Source of the DNA: Bugula neritina
Taxonomy: Eukaryota; Bryozoa; Gymnolaemata; Cheilostomatida; Bugulidae
DNA: 64,000 bases
Direction: 5' to 3'
Assembly: GCA_964035545.1 (NCBI GenBank)
Contig: OZ037768.1
Coordinates: 12,606,175 to 12,670,174, forward strand
Under the pieces are notes generated by a model. It was not told the DNA's origin, made no database searches, and saw only the letters and a program-made list of their open reading frames with translations. Both the position numbers and the translations under genes were made by a program. The stretch's first letter is position 1; the number at the start of each line of letters is the position of its first letter. Below are positions 11,505-25,900 of this stretch, in pieces.

Positions 11505-14500
11505 TCAGAAGTCAGAAGTATTTTCCCTTTTCGCTTTTGAGACGAATGCAAAATATCGGCGCAGCCTCGCTGTAACAATTCTCGACATATTCTTTTCTAC
11601 TATACTGTCCAAAGTCTCAACGTCTAAAGAGCACATAACATATATCAGATTAGTTATGTATTAAAGTTTTCTTGCTATGCTTTGATACAAGTTTACAATC
11701 CTAATATTTTTATATAAAGAGGGACGATATATCAATAATGCTACTATTTGAAGTGTAAGCAGAAGCTAGTTTCACATTTCTGATCATATTGCATGTTACT
11801 ATCAGCTTCAAAAGATATCAGAGATGTTCCTAAAAAAGACTGCTCAATGAATATAGTGGCTATACCCATAGCCAGCTGCATTGATTGGAAAAAGGAAGTA
11901 TTTCGAGACAGTGAACAGTTTAGATTGTTTATACACTTCTGAAGGTATTAAAGTCTGGAGACATGCTAGACAGTTTGTATAAATTTGTATAAATACCAGC
12001 ATGTTACATGCTATAACAACCTGTTTCTATACCTGGTAACTTTACATTGCTTGTAAAAATAACAGCTTTTCAATATTGCTAAATCCTAAGGTGTTGACAG
12101 CTCAAAATTGGCAAAAGCTAAAGTTGATAACAAAGTTTACTATTTAATACTACATACCACAAAGGCTGTCATTCACTGTCTGCTTATGTTCCTGCCATGT
12201 TACACCATCATCACTTGCAATGACAATGGTTTCCTGTTCATCTTGACTAGCAGCAACATCTATTATGACAGGGCTGAAAAAAAAAACACAGGTGCCATTT
12301 TTAGAAAACAGTTATACTTTTTACATGTACTGTGTTTGAATAAAGATGTAATAAGGTTTAATGAAAACATGAAAAAGTAATAAAAATAACATAAAGATTT
12401 TCAGCTTCTCCCACTAAACTCAATGACAAGTGTGTGAATAGAAAATTACCCAATAAAGGTGGCACAAGCAGGTTCTAGAGAGAGAATGGGGGAGATGACA
12501 GATTCACTGTTATGAAGAGAGGGCATCACTCCTTTCTCAAGGAGACGGCACACAATTCTCATTGGTTCGGTTGCCACACCAGGTGGGATGGTAAAATGGA
12601 CTTTCTCTCGGCATCCCTGGAAGACTCCTCCTCTGGCATCCACCAGGAAACTGATACGGAATCTAAAGTGAGATGCATATACAATGTCAACGCAGTTGAT
12701 AATGAAGTAGCTGGTAGTTAATTTATGTGTGCATGTGTGCGTGTTTGTGTGTGGGCGTGTGTTGTTATTGCAGTAGCAGTTTTCTTATATATATAGAAAA
12801 GCTTCTACTGTAATTATTAAAATAAACCCAATAGAACTGAGTAATGTTTAGCAACAGTTTTAACTGCAACAATCCTTCCAAGTTAATTATCATTACCTTT
12901 TCAATTTGAGCTTCTCACTACAAATAAAGAAAAAAAAACTGATTTTATAGAACAAATTTACAAAATGTCTTTCATACACCGCTTTTGAACTACGTACAGC
13001 CAAAGAATGAGAAACATGCCCATTGCATTTCTTGTCTATGTGATATATAGAAAAAATAGATCAACTTGCTTCACATATAGATGGGTACATTATATACTAA
13101 ACATACTTAGTGACTCCAGAGTTTTTACTTTTCATTGAATTGTCAGAGTTTAAATCCTCCTGAGAATGAGGTGTGCTGTGGGCCCTCTTACAAGTTTTTC
13201 TCTTTTTCAGAGTAAAAACACTCTTGCATTTGAGGCCTAAAATGAATAGAATAAACTACTAGTATGGGTGCGTGTGGGTGTTTGTGGGTGTGTGCGTGTG
13301 AGTCGCTGCGTGTTCGTAAAGAACTGATATATATTTACATACACTGATGGCTAAATTATAGCTTGGAACTCACTAGGCCTCTAAGAATAAAGTAAAATTA
13401 GCTGTGGGTTTTACCATTATGCAAAACCATAAATTAGTAATCTTCGATTCGAAAAACTCTTAACAATTTAATTTTGCAAATAATTGCCAGTATGAAACAA
13501 AGTAATTGGTGAGTTAATAATCAGATCCTTACCAGCAGAGGCGATGCTACGTAAAGCCCGCCTGATCTTAGCTGATCGAGGTTTTGTCTCAACGCTCTGC
13601 ATACCATACACCTACAAGGAAATTATTGCATTGCTATTGTACAATCACACTAAATATACATTTTCATAGATAGACACTTCAATAGGCGTTTATAATATAT
13701 ATAATAATGATATAATGCACTCCAAATATACTAATTCAACATTCATAATGCTGTGACCAATTTATTAAGTGAAGAGTGCCTAACTAAAAAACCAGTAACT
13801 ATAAAAGGTCTTAAATAAACAGAATAATTGAAAATTTATCATTCTTTTGGCAGTTACACTGATTCACACAAAATTATCGACTTGTATATCTCAATGCTTA
13901 GCGAAACATGACCAATTTCTAGTAAACTTGTTACTCCAAATATTTTAAAGCTCCATCTAATCTCAGTCAGCATCTGTAAATTTCATTGATGTTATATTTA
14001 CTAGTTAGCTGACTCAATAAATCAATAATTGACCAAAAACAGAACTGACATGCATTGGGAAAACGCTTATATCAAAACGAGTAAAATGATGCACTTTTAG
14101 CTCATGAATTAGAAATAGACTGTGATCCAGATAAACGCTAGACAGAGCCAGATTGACTACTAATTTCCTCACATGTGCAATCAGCTTGTGAGACAAAGTT
14201 TAGAAATGGTTTGATCAACTCATTGATTAATGGCCCAGAAGATGCTGTAGCAATGTTTTGCTGACACAAAATTAAATGTCAGACTAAGTCAATGTGAACA
14301 CAAAATTAACACACAACCAAATATGATTAGTCCAATATAAGTTGCAATATTGAATACTACAATGTTATGATTCTAATATCAAACTGTAGATGACCTTATA
14401 ACAGATAATGTAAAGGCAATGTCTACTTCTGCTTCATGTTTTGACAGAGATTTTACAATATTTACCTGACCACTATGTCTCTCAGCTTTAGAAGTTGTAG

Positions 14501-16463
14501 GGAGACTAGCACCATACTTCAAAAGGATCTCTGCTGTGAGAGCATCGTTTTTCTCCCTGCACAGGTGCATTGGGGTTAATCCGTCCTAAAATATACCATA
14601 GCAGTAGCAACTCAATCAAATAGTCAATATTCAATACTCAAATAATATTTAAGAAGAAAAGCTTTCAATTTTATGTTTTCCACTTTTGATAAGGGTCATA
14701 GTTCATGATAATAATCAGTTGGTATAACAGTTGCAGTTGTAACATTAGTGGCACAGTTTGTGTTGTAACATTATTTTGGTAACTTGGAGTTGATTTTCTT
14801 AGATTTGTAGCTTCTCTACTTACGAGCTGATTTAAAATAAAAGTTATCATCTTCTTTGATAGATTCAGGACCTTGATTTAAATCAGTTATAAATAAAAAC
14901 TAAACAACTAGTAATCACTTATATAATAGATATCTGCTGAATAAAAATTTAATGGAAGTTTGAATAAAGAAACTTAGAACAGCAAATGTTGAGATAGTAT
15001 GCTGCCGCACTGGCAGTTGATCACAAAAAGTAACTGTAACATCGCTAGCTGTTCGGAAAAGGTAGACTTACTTTGGTATAACAGTTGGGACTAGCACCAT
15101 TTTCCAACAGCATCGATACAATATCAATGAGTCCATCCCTAACAGCAAGGTGTAGGGGGGTGAACCCATTTTCCGACTCTGCGCTTACTCTTGCGCCATA
15201 CTCAATCAGAGCACAGACCGTATCCATGTCACCTTTTCCCACAGCATAATGTAGAGGCGTGTAGCCATTCTGTAAACACAATCACTAGTAAGCGTTTAGT
15301 AGACTTTATGAATCATCAGAGATTAGAATAAAGAATATAATTAACAAGATGTAAGCACTCTTACTAACATTATGATGAGGGTTTCTAGATTCAAGAAAAT
15401 ATAACAATTCTTTTTATAGGTTATGTAGTTCAACAGTAAGCAGAACATTAACATGGCCATTTACAATGTAGGTGATTTTTAATCATAAAAAGTAATGAAG
15501 CTAACATACATTGATCAAACAGACTCCAAAATGTTCATAATTTTGCTGAGCTATCTCAAGTTTAGCAGAATAACTCTCACCTTAGCCCTGCTGTCAGGGG
15601 AGACACCATATTTCTCCAGCAGAAGTAAAACTATTGCAGCTTGACCATGCTGAGCAGCTAGGTGCAGAGCTGTATGTCCATCATCATTTTTGAGTTCAGG
15701 CTTTGCGCCTTTTTGGAGTAACATCCTTGTTACTGTCTGTTGATTGTTTTCAATGCTGACATGGAGAGGCGTCAATCCATTCTACAAGCACCAGTATGCA
15801 CTGTGTCTACATGTAACTCAAAATAATTTAGGAGTAAATTCTACAACAATTGAAAGTAAATTTTGGTAGACTGCTTTTTACCAGTTCTAATCAACATACA
15901 CAGCCAACGGTTGTTCTCAGGTGGAGGAACTGAATACACTAAATTGTTACCTTAGTCATGGAATCAAATAGTTTTGAATGCTTTGGAAGTGAAGTGATAA
16001 CTCGTTCAATTCCTTCTTTTGCTGCTGCATGCAGCAGGGAATAGTTATCTCTAGCCTCAGCATTCACATCAAATTCATGCTGCAACAGAAGCAGTACACT
16101 ATCTACACTACTCACTACTTCAACTCTTGTTGTTACATAATAAACAAACATTATTTGTATAGCTATACAGGTTTCTTGAAGTAGTGATGAAACAGAAAAG
16201 TAAATCACCATTTCCAAAATAGTCCACCAGGAACTTCAAGTCTGCTCAATTGAAAACTAAAACTAAATGTAAAAGTGAAAGTAATTGCAGTGTAGTTCTA
16301 CAGTTACTCCTAACTCTTTAAGTTGAGTGTATGCTTACTGAAGATGGGTCTTCATTGTCTAGAGAAGAGGGTGTATGTAGTTGACTACTACTGATCTCAC
16401 TCTGATCAATAGATAGTTCTTCACTGTCAACCTCTATTTCAGATTCACTAGCTCGGCAACATA
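11505..16463 (-). CDS. Ankyrin-repeat/ZU5 protein gene, copy 1 (11 exons of the 3' part)
   Basis: Exons in gene order: 16,463-16,339 (acidic, Ser-rich); ankyrin exons 16,079-15,951, 15,781-15,581, 15,269-15,072 and 14,585-14,466; linker exons 13,611-13,533, 13,236-13,107 and 12,917-12,897 (only 21 bases); ZU5 exons 12,662-12,450 and 12,273-12,158; last exon 11,623-11,505, ending in TGA. Every border has AG before and GT after, and phases agree throughout, giving about 482 residues. The ankyrin part shows TPLHLA and LLLEKG-type helices over about six repeats. The ZU5 part has the DARGG start, IPPGV, and a DDGVTWQEH end. A short basic tail follows; no UPA or Death domain is seen. ZU5 domains act as protein-interaction modules in ankyrins, UNC5 and PIDD. 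The role of this protein is unknown, and scaffolding or signalling is inferred. The true start is missing: the acidic exon begins in phase 1 and needs at least one more upstream exon. Confidence 0.8.
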
Positions 16464-16469
16464 CTAAAA

Positions 16470-18722
16470 GTGACAATACTGTCATGTATAAACTCAGATA
16501 TATTCATTTTACAATCTGATTTAAAGAGGTCTATGGGATTTGAATACCACTTCAAAATATCAAACACACCATTAGCCGATCTTTTAACTTTATGCCTAGG
16601 TCCTAGTTACTAGATTTACTGTATCCCTTTGCCCAAAACAAAATAGTACGTAAAAAAAATTAGTAATACTGTTTCATCTTCCTCTAATGGGACTATATTC
16701 ACCAGATTGATGTCTATTTTACTGTGTGCAAACACTTTAATGAAAATATTTAAACTTCTGCCTGATTGTTTATAATGATGGCAAGATGATTTTCATGCAA
16801 AACTTACCCAAATTGGTAATTGAGGCCCGAAAGCTTCTGAATAATTCTAATATCATTTTTGCAGTATAAGCATATTAACACTCAACATAATATTAATACA
16901 ATAATGTTTTCAATAGAAATGTAGACTAATAATTATGATGTAAACAGTTTCTGTTGTGGGTAGTATTATGATTGTGATGTCATACAACAATGGTATCCCA
17001 ATTTAAATGTAGCAAATATTTCAATTTATTATTACATTAACTTTAATATCTTATTATTAGGACTTATAAGCAACAATTGCAAGGTTTTCATACTTCGCAA
17101 AGTGGTAGACAGTTTGTATTTAATTTGAATTTTAATAAAAAATTATTGAAATTCATATAAATTTGGTACTTGCAGGACAATTGGATGAATAAAGTGAATA
17201 AATTAAGTGAATAATTTTTTAAATAACTTTTTCACTGCAGGTTTTTAAAAACCTAATATAAGAATAAATTTGAGAAAGCAGTACTATGTTCAGCATGTTT
17301 TCCTATATACTTATCTGTTGGAGCATGTGAAGCCGTCTGCAACTTGAGTAAATTATAATAGCGCTAAATTTTTAATGGTAAATGTAATTATGAGCGAACT
17401 AATATCAATGAACTTATTAAAATTCTATGACTGTAATATAACATACATAATATATGAAAACTGACCAGAGTTACAATTCAATAACTTGTGAGAGAGTTAT
17501 TTTTTTGTACACCTATGACCATTCCACCCCCCCCTCCCCCCTACTATTATTTGAATAACCTGTGAGAGAGAGAGTTATCTTCTCTCTACTATATTAACTG
17601 CTCTTATGAACCTCTAATGAAATGGAATTCTATAAACCAACTTCAAACTTATGTCAGACTGCACTGGCTAGTCAGAAAGATACTTCATATTCCAGTAGCC
17701 TTATCAGACTTGCAGGCCAATAATGTACCCCATGTAGTGCAGAGTAACTGTTACTCATTGCTTTGCTTTATTAAATGAAAACCTGAAAAATCAGTCATGT
17801 TATATCAGTTTTCAGATTCACAGCCCGATGTGAATAGATCTATTCTCAAATACAATATTTTTAACAAGAAGACGGTATCAATAATCAATACAGGAATATA
17901 TATAAGGAGTGAAGGGTGACATAACATGCTATTAGTAATTTAAGTTTATCACTAATGGTCAACCTTTTCATGTTCTTTAACAATCCAAAAACTAGGCTGC
18001 TTGACTAGTGCCAACATGCCACATGACTAATTTTGACACTGATTTGCAAGTGCTGTAACATGCTGATAGTTTACTACTAGAAGAATATAGAGTAAACTAT
18101 AAATTAGTCTTGAAACATATATACTATATATGATGAACTGTTTTTAATTGTCAATAGAAAGCAAGTACTGTGGAATATTCAGTCTTATAAAGGTAGAAAA
18201 TATACAATAACTGCTACCACAGAGCCATCAGTACTGTATGATGGATAATATTATCAACAATTCTACAATAACAAATGTATGAATGAGATGGTAATGTACA
18301 TAACCAACCAGTGTTACTAGGTCGGGAGAACTGACCAATCAGCTGTCTTTTTTCACATGTCACTTTGTAAATAAAATAACTAGATGCGTCTTCTGTAGAA
18401 ACTACTTCTTTTCCGCATCAGTCTACTTTCCTATAATGAAGAACAAAAGAAGTGCGGAGACAACTTTAGATGAATAGATATTATTCAAAACAGTAGAATA
18501 TTGTATCATGATTACTAGTTGCTTATGAGATATCGAAACCAGTAATATAAACCAAGGCTTAGGGAATAAACTGAAAGATAAGAAATGAGTTTGGCAGGAT
18601 AAACATACTTGACAAAAAATTAAGTTGAATTAGACAAAAATGGAAGGAAAGAAAAGCTGAACTAGTTCTTGTGTGTGATGTCACATTAAATAAATTGACA
18701 AATATTATTGGTCAAAACAGTG
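16470..18722. other. Intron/upstream region of gene copy 1, no exon supported
   Basis: AT-rich and conserved with copy 2 (36,255-38,395 and 41,664-41,935). If the B-box exon belongs to the same gene, at least one more exon (phase 0 in, phase 1 out) should lie here; I could not identify it. The empty site for the 38,396-41,663 transposon is the TA at 18,479-18,480. Confidence 0.45.
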
Positions 18723-18826
18723 TTATTCTATGCTATCACTTAACAGTTTTTCCAACATTTCCACATATTCTTGCTTTGGCAAGTGTTTGAATTTTAGGAA
18801 TCGGAAAGTTCTGAAGTTGTCCCTAC
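18723..18826 (-). other. Exon-like frame in the intron, copy 1
   Basis: An AG (TATATCAG) on the minus strand precedes about 33 open codons rich in charged residues, including KHLPKQEYVEML, then TAA. The matching stretch in copy 2 (about 41,905-42,010) carries a deletion that changes the frame. It may be an alternative or dead exon. Confidence 0.25.
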
Positions 18827-19461
18827 CTGATATAATATAACGGACAAGTCTGAAGCATGGACTGCATTAGCTTACAAAATATCATAGGAGGGACATAACT
18901 CCTATTATATACATAATACCTGTTCAGTTGAGTTGGTAGAATAGGACTTTCTTCTTATCAGATCTGGGTACAATCAACATGTCTTTATACACATGGAGAT
19001 CAAATGATCTACTATCACTCTTAACAGTTGCCTCTTCTAGCATAGACATCTGTCTACTTACATTATAACAGGTTTACTATAGCCTAAATATATTATATAT
19101 CCAGAAATTGAAGGAAAACATACACGCGCCTACAAATTGTTTTAATATATTTTAGTCTAGTGCTAACCACACTGTATTCCATGGTTGGGGTGAAATTAGT
19201 ATTTTGTAATTGTAATTGGTTGTAATTATTCACATTTTTTATAAATAATTGAATGTAATTAATAATTGATGTGTAAAAATGTATATGTAATAACAATATC
19301 AGGAAACTCAAGCAAAAAATTTGGCCCTACATTCTCTTCCATTCGCCCATAAAAGCATTTCACAATAACGTGAATTTATAGCAATTGCGACCATCACGTG
19401 GAAAAGTTGAGAAAAAAACAGTCATCGACTGATTTAACAAAGAGTTATGGGAAGGAATTAC

Positions 19462-19618
19462 CTCATCATGTTTTCTACAAAATAGTTCACTGCAAACAGT
19501 GCAGTAGGTCACTGCTGGTACTTTCTCTATCCCTTTCTTTGTGCAGATGGCACATGTCACACAGTTGTCCTCTACATCAGCAGAAGGCAGGCTTTCTATA
19601 CTAACGTCAAATACTTCC
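19462..19618 (-). CDS. B-box zinc-finger exon, copy 1
   Basis: A 157-base exon with CTTCAG before it and GTAATT after it, encoding 52 residues (phase 2 in, phase 0 out). Its C-terminal half has the B-box pattern: two CxxC pairs (CAIC and CTVC) followed by CRKH. The pairs are spaced as in B-box zinc fingers of the TRIM type, which bind zinc and mediate protein contacts. It lies on the same strand, 3 kb upstream of the ankyrin/ZU5 exons, and is duplicated with them at 42,645-42,801. I infer it is an upstream exon of that gene, though the joining exon was not found. It could instead belong to a separate small gene. Confidence 0.65.
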
Positions 19619-20025
19619 CTGAAGAACAACACATAGGCTGAATAAAACTTCTGAAATGACTATTCTGAATACATCACAATAGAGTGGCACTAGATACCTT
19701 TTTATAATTGTTAGAAATATAAATATTGCTTAAATTTACTTAGCATGGATTCGATTTGTTTTATAATGACTATGCAATGTTTTGTTACTAGCTAAAATAT
19801 ATAATCTAATGTAAATGTGTTTCCAGCTGTCAATGTGCAGCACATGCTACCCAAGAATCACTATGCAAAAGTGAGAGTTCGTTTTAGATTACACATTTAC
19901 CTGACTGCTAATTATATTTTTAAACAATAAAGAAAATCACAATTTTCGAAAAATAAATTGCTTACAAATAAATGGTAGAATTAAATTTAAAGCTTAGTTG
20001 GTTAGTGGTAATTATAATATTAATA

Positions 20026-20375
20026 CTAATAGCAATACCATTACTATTATTACTAGTACTACTAGTAGTAGTATTACTAATACTAATGTTAGTAGTAGTA
20101 GCAGCAACATTAACAGTAACAGTAAGTGTAACACTAACAGTAGAACTAGTATACTAACAGTACTACTAGCACTACTACTTGTAGTAGTACTAGTAGTATT
20201 ACTACTATATTAGTATTACTATTACTTAGTATTAGCAGTAACAGGAGTAGCAGTAGTCGTAGACGTAGTAGTATTAGTAATAGCAGTAACAGCAGCAGTA
20301 CTACAACTACTACTACTAGTGATAACAGTACTAGTACTAGTAGTAGTAGTAGTAGTAGTAGTAGCAGTAGTACTA
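20026..20375. repeat. AGT/ACT trinucleotide array, copy 2
   Basis: Same array as 218-480 but longer, with an extra central block of GTAGTCGTAGACGTAG-type triplets and a pure AGT run near 20,337-20,362. Confidence 0.85.
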
Positions 20376-20574
20376 CCGTATCAGTACTAGAGACTGAGGG
20401 TGAGACTGAGAGTAGACTGTAGTCGTAGAGTTAGAATGTAACTGTAGAGTTGGACTTGGAGTACCCTTAGATGACGACATAGTTTTAGTCTAGTAGAAAA
20501 CTAATTACTAAGCAGTAACTTACCAGCTATACATACTTATAGAGATAGCAATTACATTTACTGTATCGATATAA

Positions 20575-21230
20575 CTACGCAAGGGTTGCAGAATTGCTTA
20601 CAGTTACTATAATTATTTAATAATCAGTTTGACTTGAAAGCAAAAATTAACGTTTATGTTTGCACGTGCTGGAAAGCTCTTCGCGTTTGTTGAGGGAGGA
20701 TAACTCCGGTTGCTTCGAAATTACATGAATTATTTTTCATAGCTACATAAGTTACAACTATTGGATAAATTTGAGCACGATTAGCAAATTTTTAAAATAT
20801 TCTATTTTAGGCTGAATTTTGTGTTGTTTTCTTTTAGATTCCAGATATGTTTGCTGAGTTATGTTGGCTTTTTCTGTATGTGAATGCTTATACCAAGCAA
20901 CTGTGACAAGACATGACAATGACTCCAGCCAATCATCGCTATGAGAAATATGTAATTTTGAAACAATCGGGGTTATCCTCCCTTAGCAAGCGCAAAAAAG
21001 CTTTCCAGCATGTGCAAAGATAATTTTTGCTTGCGCATTTAACAGACGCTAGCTAAGATATGCAAGCGTAGAAATACACAAACAATCTAAATTTCAAAAC
21101 AAAATCACTCAACCATACACCACAACGACCTGATAAGCATAGCTTGCATTACGTGAAACAAATTTACCTATAGTGGATAAAATGAATATATTATAAGTTT
21201 ATCATATATAGTATCAATACAAAAAAAATA
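20575..21230. repeat. Fold-back repeat, copy 2
   Basis: Copy of 660-1,340 in the same unit position, with about 20 bases missing near the loop. The inverted GGAGGATAAC/GTTATCCTCC arms are kept. Confidence 0.65.
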
Positions 21231-21239
21231 TGTATATTT

Positions 21240-22955
21240 GCACTTGCATTAACTTTGCTTTATATTTCACTCAACCTTTTGCTTACCAAATTTATATTAT
21301 AAGTTTTTACCATGTATTAATTTAATTCAACTGAGATATTATGTCTCTTAGAAATACTATATTAATAGAATGTACTCGATTATCAGATAATACCACCTCA
21401 GGCTATTTATAGTCGCTAAACACCTCTGCCAACAAATCCACTATAATGCAACTCCTTGTATCACTGTTAGGTCATTAAACAACCAGTCATTAAGTTTTAG
21501 GCAAATTTTCTACTCCTGTATTTTCATATATACAGGGTTTATAGGAAAAAAGCCAATATTTTAAGCACATATTATTGTCACTCACTCTTTCTCTTCTCAC
21601 ATGTTTAATACTCAATAAAGCATATTACAATAATACTAAATTTACTAATATAACACCAGATTCTTTACATTCAAAGAAAACAAATCAACACCTATTGTGT
21701 GAGATAGTTATGCTGGTACAGGGGGTGGTAGCAGTGATCCCTTTTTTTGTTCAACTTCTGTTTTTGGCAGAATGAACATGATTTGCATTTCTCCTCTAGA
21801 AGGTTTCAATAGAGACTGTTAAGTACAACGGACATATCTTTCCAAAGCAGCTGGCAGCTACAATCAGTTGTGCATAACTTTAGTAGTAGACATTTTCCAG
21901 CTACATTTAATTGAGATTATAGTTATTATTTAATGGGACTCTGGTTTTTAAGTTTAAAATCCAATGTAATTACAACAGGTGTTTAAGCACACTGTATGCT
22001 AATATTATTATTACATTGTTATAAATATAATGTAATTAAATAGATTGCCATTATGTGTTAAACACAGCAACTTTATAATTATATTCCCCGGAGTAATAAC
22101 TCCTAAAAATATGTCACAATTACCTATGTATATAAATACTGAGTGGTGCCATCACACTTAGAGAATCATAATAAATAATTTATCAAATCAAGATTTGCCA
22201 AGCAGATATCTTTTGATAATTATAATAACTCTGCTACACAAACTGAAAAATTTATTTTCATCAGTTTAGAAAGCACAAACTATTTATTTTCAATTATTGG
22301 TTTTGTTGTAAAATTAGACTGACATTTTCAATTTCAGACATTTTTGTCACTATAATAGCTGTTTTAGAATTTTCTATAATCATACTTATCCATGACTGGT
22401 GTTTGGTATTGAATATAATTAGTGTGGTTCACCATACCCATTAACAATACATGCAAAAGTCATTTATGTAGAAATGTCAATGAGCATGAAAGGTTGATTT
22501 GTGTACATTTATTTCTTTAATAACAAAAGACAGTTTATCCATAAATATTGTAAAGCGGAAAAGAAACGCTATGCTGCTGTATAAATAAATAGATAACCAG
22601 ATGTATATAACTTTACAGCAAGTAATTTCAATAGACAATTAACATCATCTTAAAATAGCTAAGGTTAGCTATTGTATCTCAAAAACAGGAATAAAATTAT
22701 CGTTGTTTGCTAAAATGCTGCTAAGTAAATTGCTTTACAACATTAAATTACAAATATTTCTACAAAGTCAAACGTGTTTAATTTCCCATATCAAAGCAAA
22801 CCCAAAAGTAAGTGAAAAATTGAACTTGGACAACGCAAACGCAAAGACATGCAAAATTTGTCAATTTATCAAAAGTTTTAAGTCAGAATATTGGTTCTAG
22901 CAATCAGCCTAATGAAAAAGAATGTTGTGTTTTCAATGTAATATGAGTTAAAGAG
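21240..22955. other. Unit spacer, copy 2
   Basis: Matches 1,341-3,045; nothing coding recognised. The small frame seen in copy 1 is interrupted here. Confidence 0.5.
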
Positions 22956-22960
22956 TATTA

Positions 22961-25900
22961 GTCTAGAAGTAACCTCCCAAAAAGTGCTCAAAAAATTGAC
23001 TTATTGCACTTTACTAGGTGGCCACTCAAAAAAATTGTTTTTAGATTAAAATTTTGTGCTGATTCTGAATCTACAAACTATAAAATTCTATCTTCACCCA
23101 AACTCAAGATATTGCAAAAAACAAATCGACATCTTGAATGAGTCATGATAAAAAGAAATGTGGATTGTGCAAAACAGTATCCAATTTTACCAAGCTCTCT
23201 TGAAGAAAGAATATTTGCTAAAATATCAAAAATAATTGCCTCTTACCTAGAATTCTATGCTGATGCTGAATTTAAAGACTGCAAGAAGCTATCTCAAATT
23301 AAAACCAAGTTGTTTACGTAAACATATATGTTTGTTATGTATCGACATATTGCATGCAGCGTAAGCATACAGAATAATGGTATGACCAAGCCATTTATAC
23401 AAAAACAAAAACAAAGTTATGCTGATGTGTGAAAAAACTATATTTATAAAATTATAGCACAAAATAAATGTTGAAATGAATAAATATTCAAATCTTTTGA
23501 ACACAGCCCAAGTGAATCATTTGCTAGTCTGTCAGTAGCCGTTAAACATCTACAAAAATCAACAAGTATCTGTAAAATTATTTAGAGAAACAGAAGCATG
23601 AGAGATGATCAAAATTGAATTGTTTGCAGCAAAATATATAACAAATGTCTAACAATAGTGCTTTATTAGGAAAAAGTATTCTCGTCACCATTGTCACTGT
23701 CTTCAGTCTCATCAGCTTCTTCTTCCCCAATATAGCGCTTCTTTTCAGACAATCCTTACATTGACAAGCATCAGCGAATGCACTGCATTTGAGACTTCTG
23801 GCATCCACATCTTGATATGTTGCAGCCGGTCTTACAGGAGCAGTTCAAACTTTGCAAAATACATGTTCAGGTGCGGGAGCTTGAATCATCCACTTTATAT
23901 TTATGCTGCCATGATTCTCAACAATCTACCCATAATGTTCTGGGGTGGTCCATCAATATAGGCTGTTGTCGATCACCCTTCTCCAAATGGCTGCCTGATA
24001 ATTTGCTCTTTTTAAGTGCAAATTTAATTCATCTTTCGTCCGAGGCACACTGTATTGAGTTATTTTAGATGGTGAAGGAAATACAGTGTATTGGACATTA
24101 TCTGTATTTGAATTTTCTGCTCCATAAAGTTTACACACAAATTGTTTTACTTTAGCTTGAAATACTTTTCGAGGTGTTCAAAGCTTCCCATACATTCTGG
24201 ATGTTTTCTTAAAAGAGAGTAGGCTGTGCGCTATCTTTTTTCATAAAAAGCACTATAGTCGAATCACAACCTGTTAAAGCATGAAATCTAGTAAGTTCTG
24301 CACACAACTGCGGTCAGGATTTATTTGCTGCAATGTTGACATCCAAATACCTAATATGATTGTGATTTCTTCCATATATTAATATTATCTATTTAACTGT
24401 TGTATTGATTGCTAAATAGCTATAATATGCTAACAGCTATAATAGCTAACATGAATTATTTAGAATAATATTCTATTATTTTTACAAATTTGTGTGGGAC
24501 AAAAAGTAGTAATATACATTAATAATAGACACCATCTTTAATAGATACTTATTAACAAAATGTCTTTTCAAACAACGTACAAGATGTATAAAATATACAA
24601 AATTAATAAGTTAAGGCAGATCAAAGGAATTAATTTATGTGCTAAATAACAAGCAATTAATCCAATTTTATTTGAATATACATATATTTTAATAATATTA
24701 AAACAGATTGCACATAAAAATACATTTTACCAAAATAAATAACTAGCATCTAAGTAGGCAAATTAGCCTAACCTCTATCTGGGATGATACCACGATTACG
24801 ACACCTGCGAAGAAATATAATTGGCAAAAAGGTAATGTCTAGCAAATATAGCGAGAATTAAGATGAAAACATCTGTGTCTTGGGCTTATGATATTCATAA
24901 GATATTTTGCATGTAACAAAGTTTGTGTACCTGCTTCCTCGTGATCTGATTGTAAGCCGTTGAGTTCTGTTTTCTTAGGAATTCCACCATGTTTGAAAAA
25001 ATCTAACTGAATGCAATTTTTGTTTGGTATGCAACAGCTATAATAACAGTATTGTTCTCTAAAGTATTTCTACTCCATTTTTCACACAAAAATGCACCAG
25101 TCTCTAATGCAGCTTGTTCTATTTGCTAATAAGAAAATATTTTTGTGACAAATGACACACATGAAAAAAGTACATGCCTATGATTTTTGAATAGGACAGC
25201 CCAAGATCATTTTTTTATAATGGGTTGCTTAAATATAACCATATACCTATATATAAAATTATAGGAAAACTTTAGGGTATTTCTTTTGTAACTATAACTG
25301 AGCTAAATTGACTCTAGAGTCATTATATTAAGATAGTATAAAAATATGCATTTTAACCAATAGCATTGTTTTAAAAACCAAATCGCTTATGTATATATAG
25401 TTCGGCTTAAATTTGTTGGCAAAGCTCAATCGTACACATTTAAAAATATTATCTTCCGAAGTCTAGACCAACCTGCTCATGCTTCTCATTACTTTTTGCA
25501 AAAGTAGTTATTATAAAAAAAATTGTGAAGAAAATCATTATCAGACACAGATTAACTTAAAATTTGGCTCTTTCACAGCTAATCAAAAATAATGTTTGCT
25601 TCATTACTAAAATACCCATTCCTTTGCTTGTTTTCGTCCATATAGTCTACATTTTTTCAGATGTTTTCACAAGAAAATCACCAGATTTAAACTCAGAGAA
25701 GTGAAAAACACATCTATGATTATCTGCAAAAGTTTTTGCTTGTATATATAATAAACTAGCTTCAACAATTTCAAGATAATACTCAACAGATTTGGACAAA
25801 GCTATGGGGAAACAACTCCTGTAAAAGTTTAAAGAGCTTTTGTGACTCACTAGGTCGACAAAGAAATTTAGAGTTTTTATAACAAAAAAAGTGAGAAAAG

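Noticed and set aside
13260-13312. GT-rich tracts in introns (also 12,724-12,762, 32,505-32,556 and 33,058-33,112)
   Set aside because: Ordinary short GT microsatellites inside introns, variable between the two copies.
14014-14196. 60-codon minus-strand ORF between the ankyrin and linker exons (also 33,805-33,987)
   Set aside because: The ankyrin D exon and next linker exon already join in phase without it, and it has no flanking splice pair that would fit.
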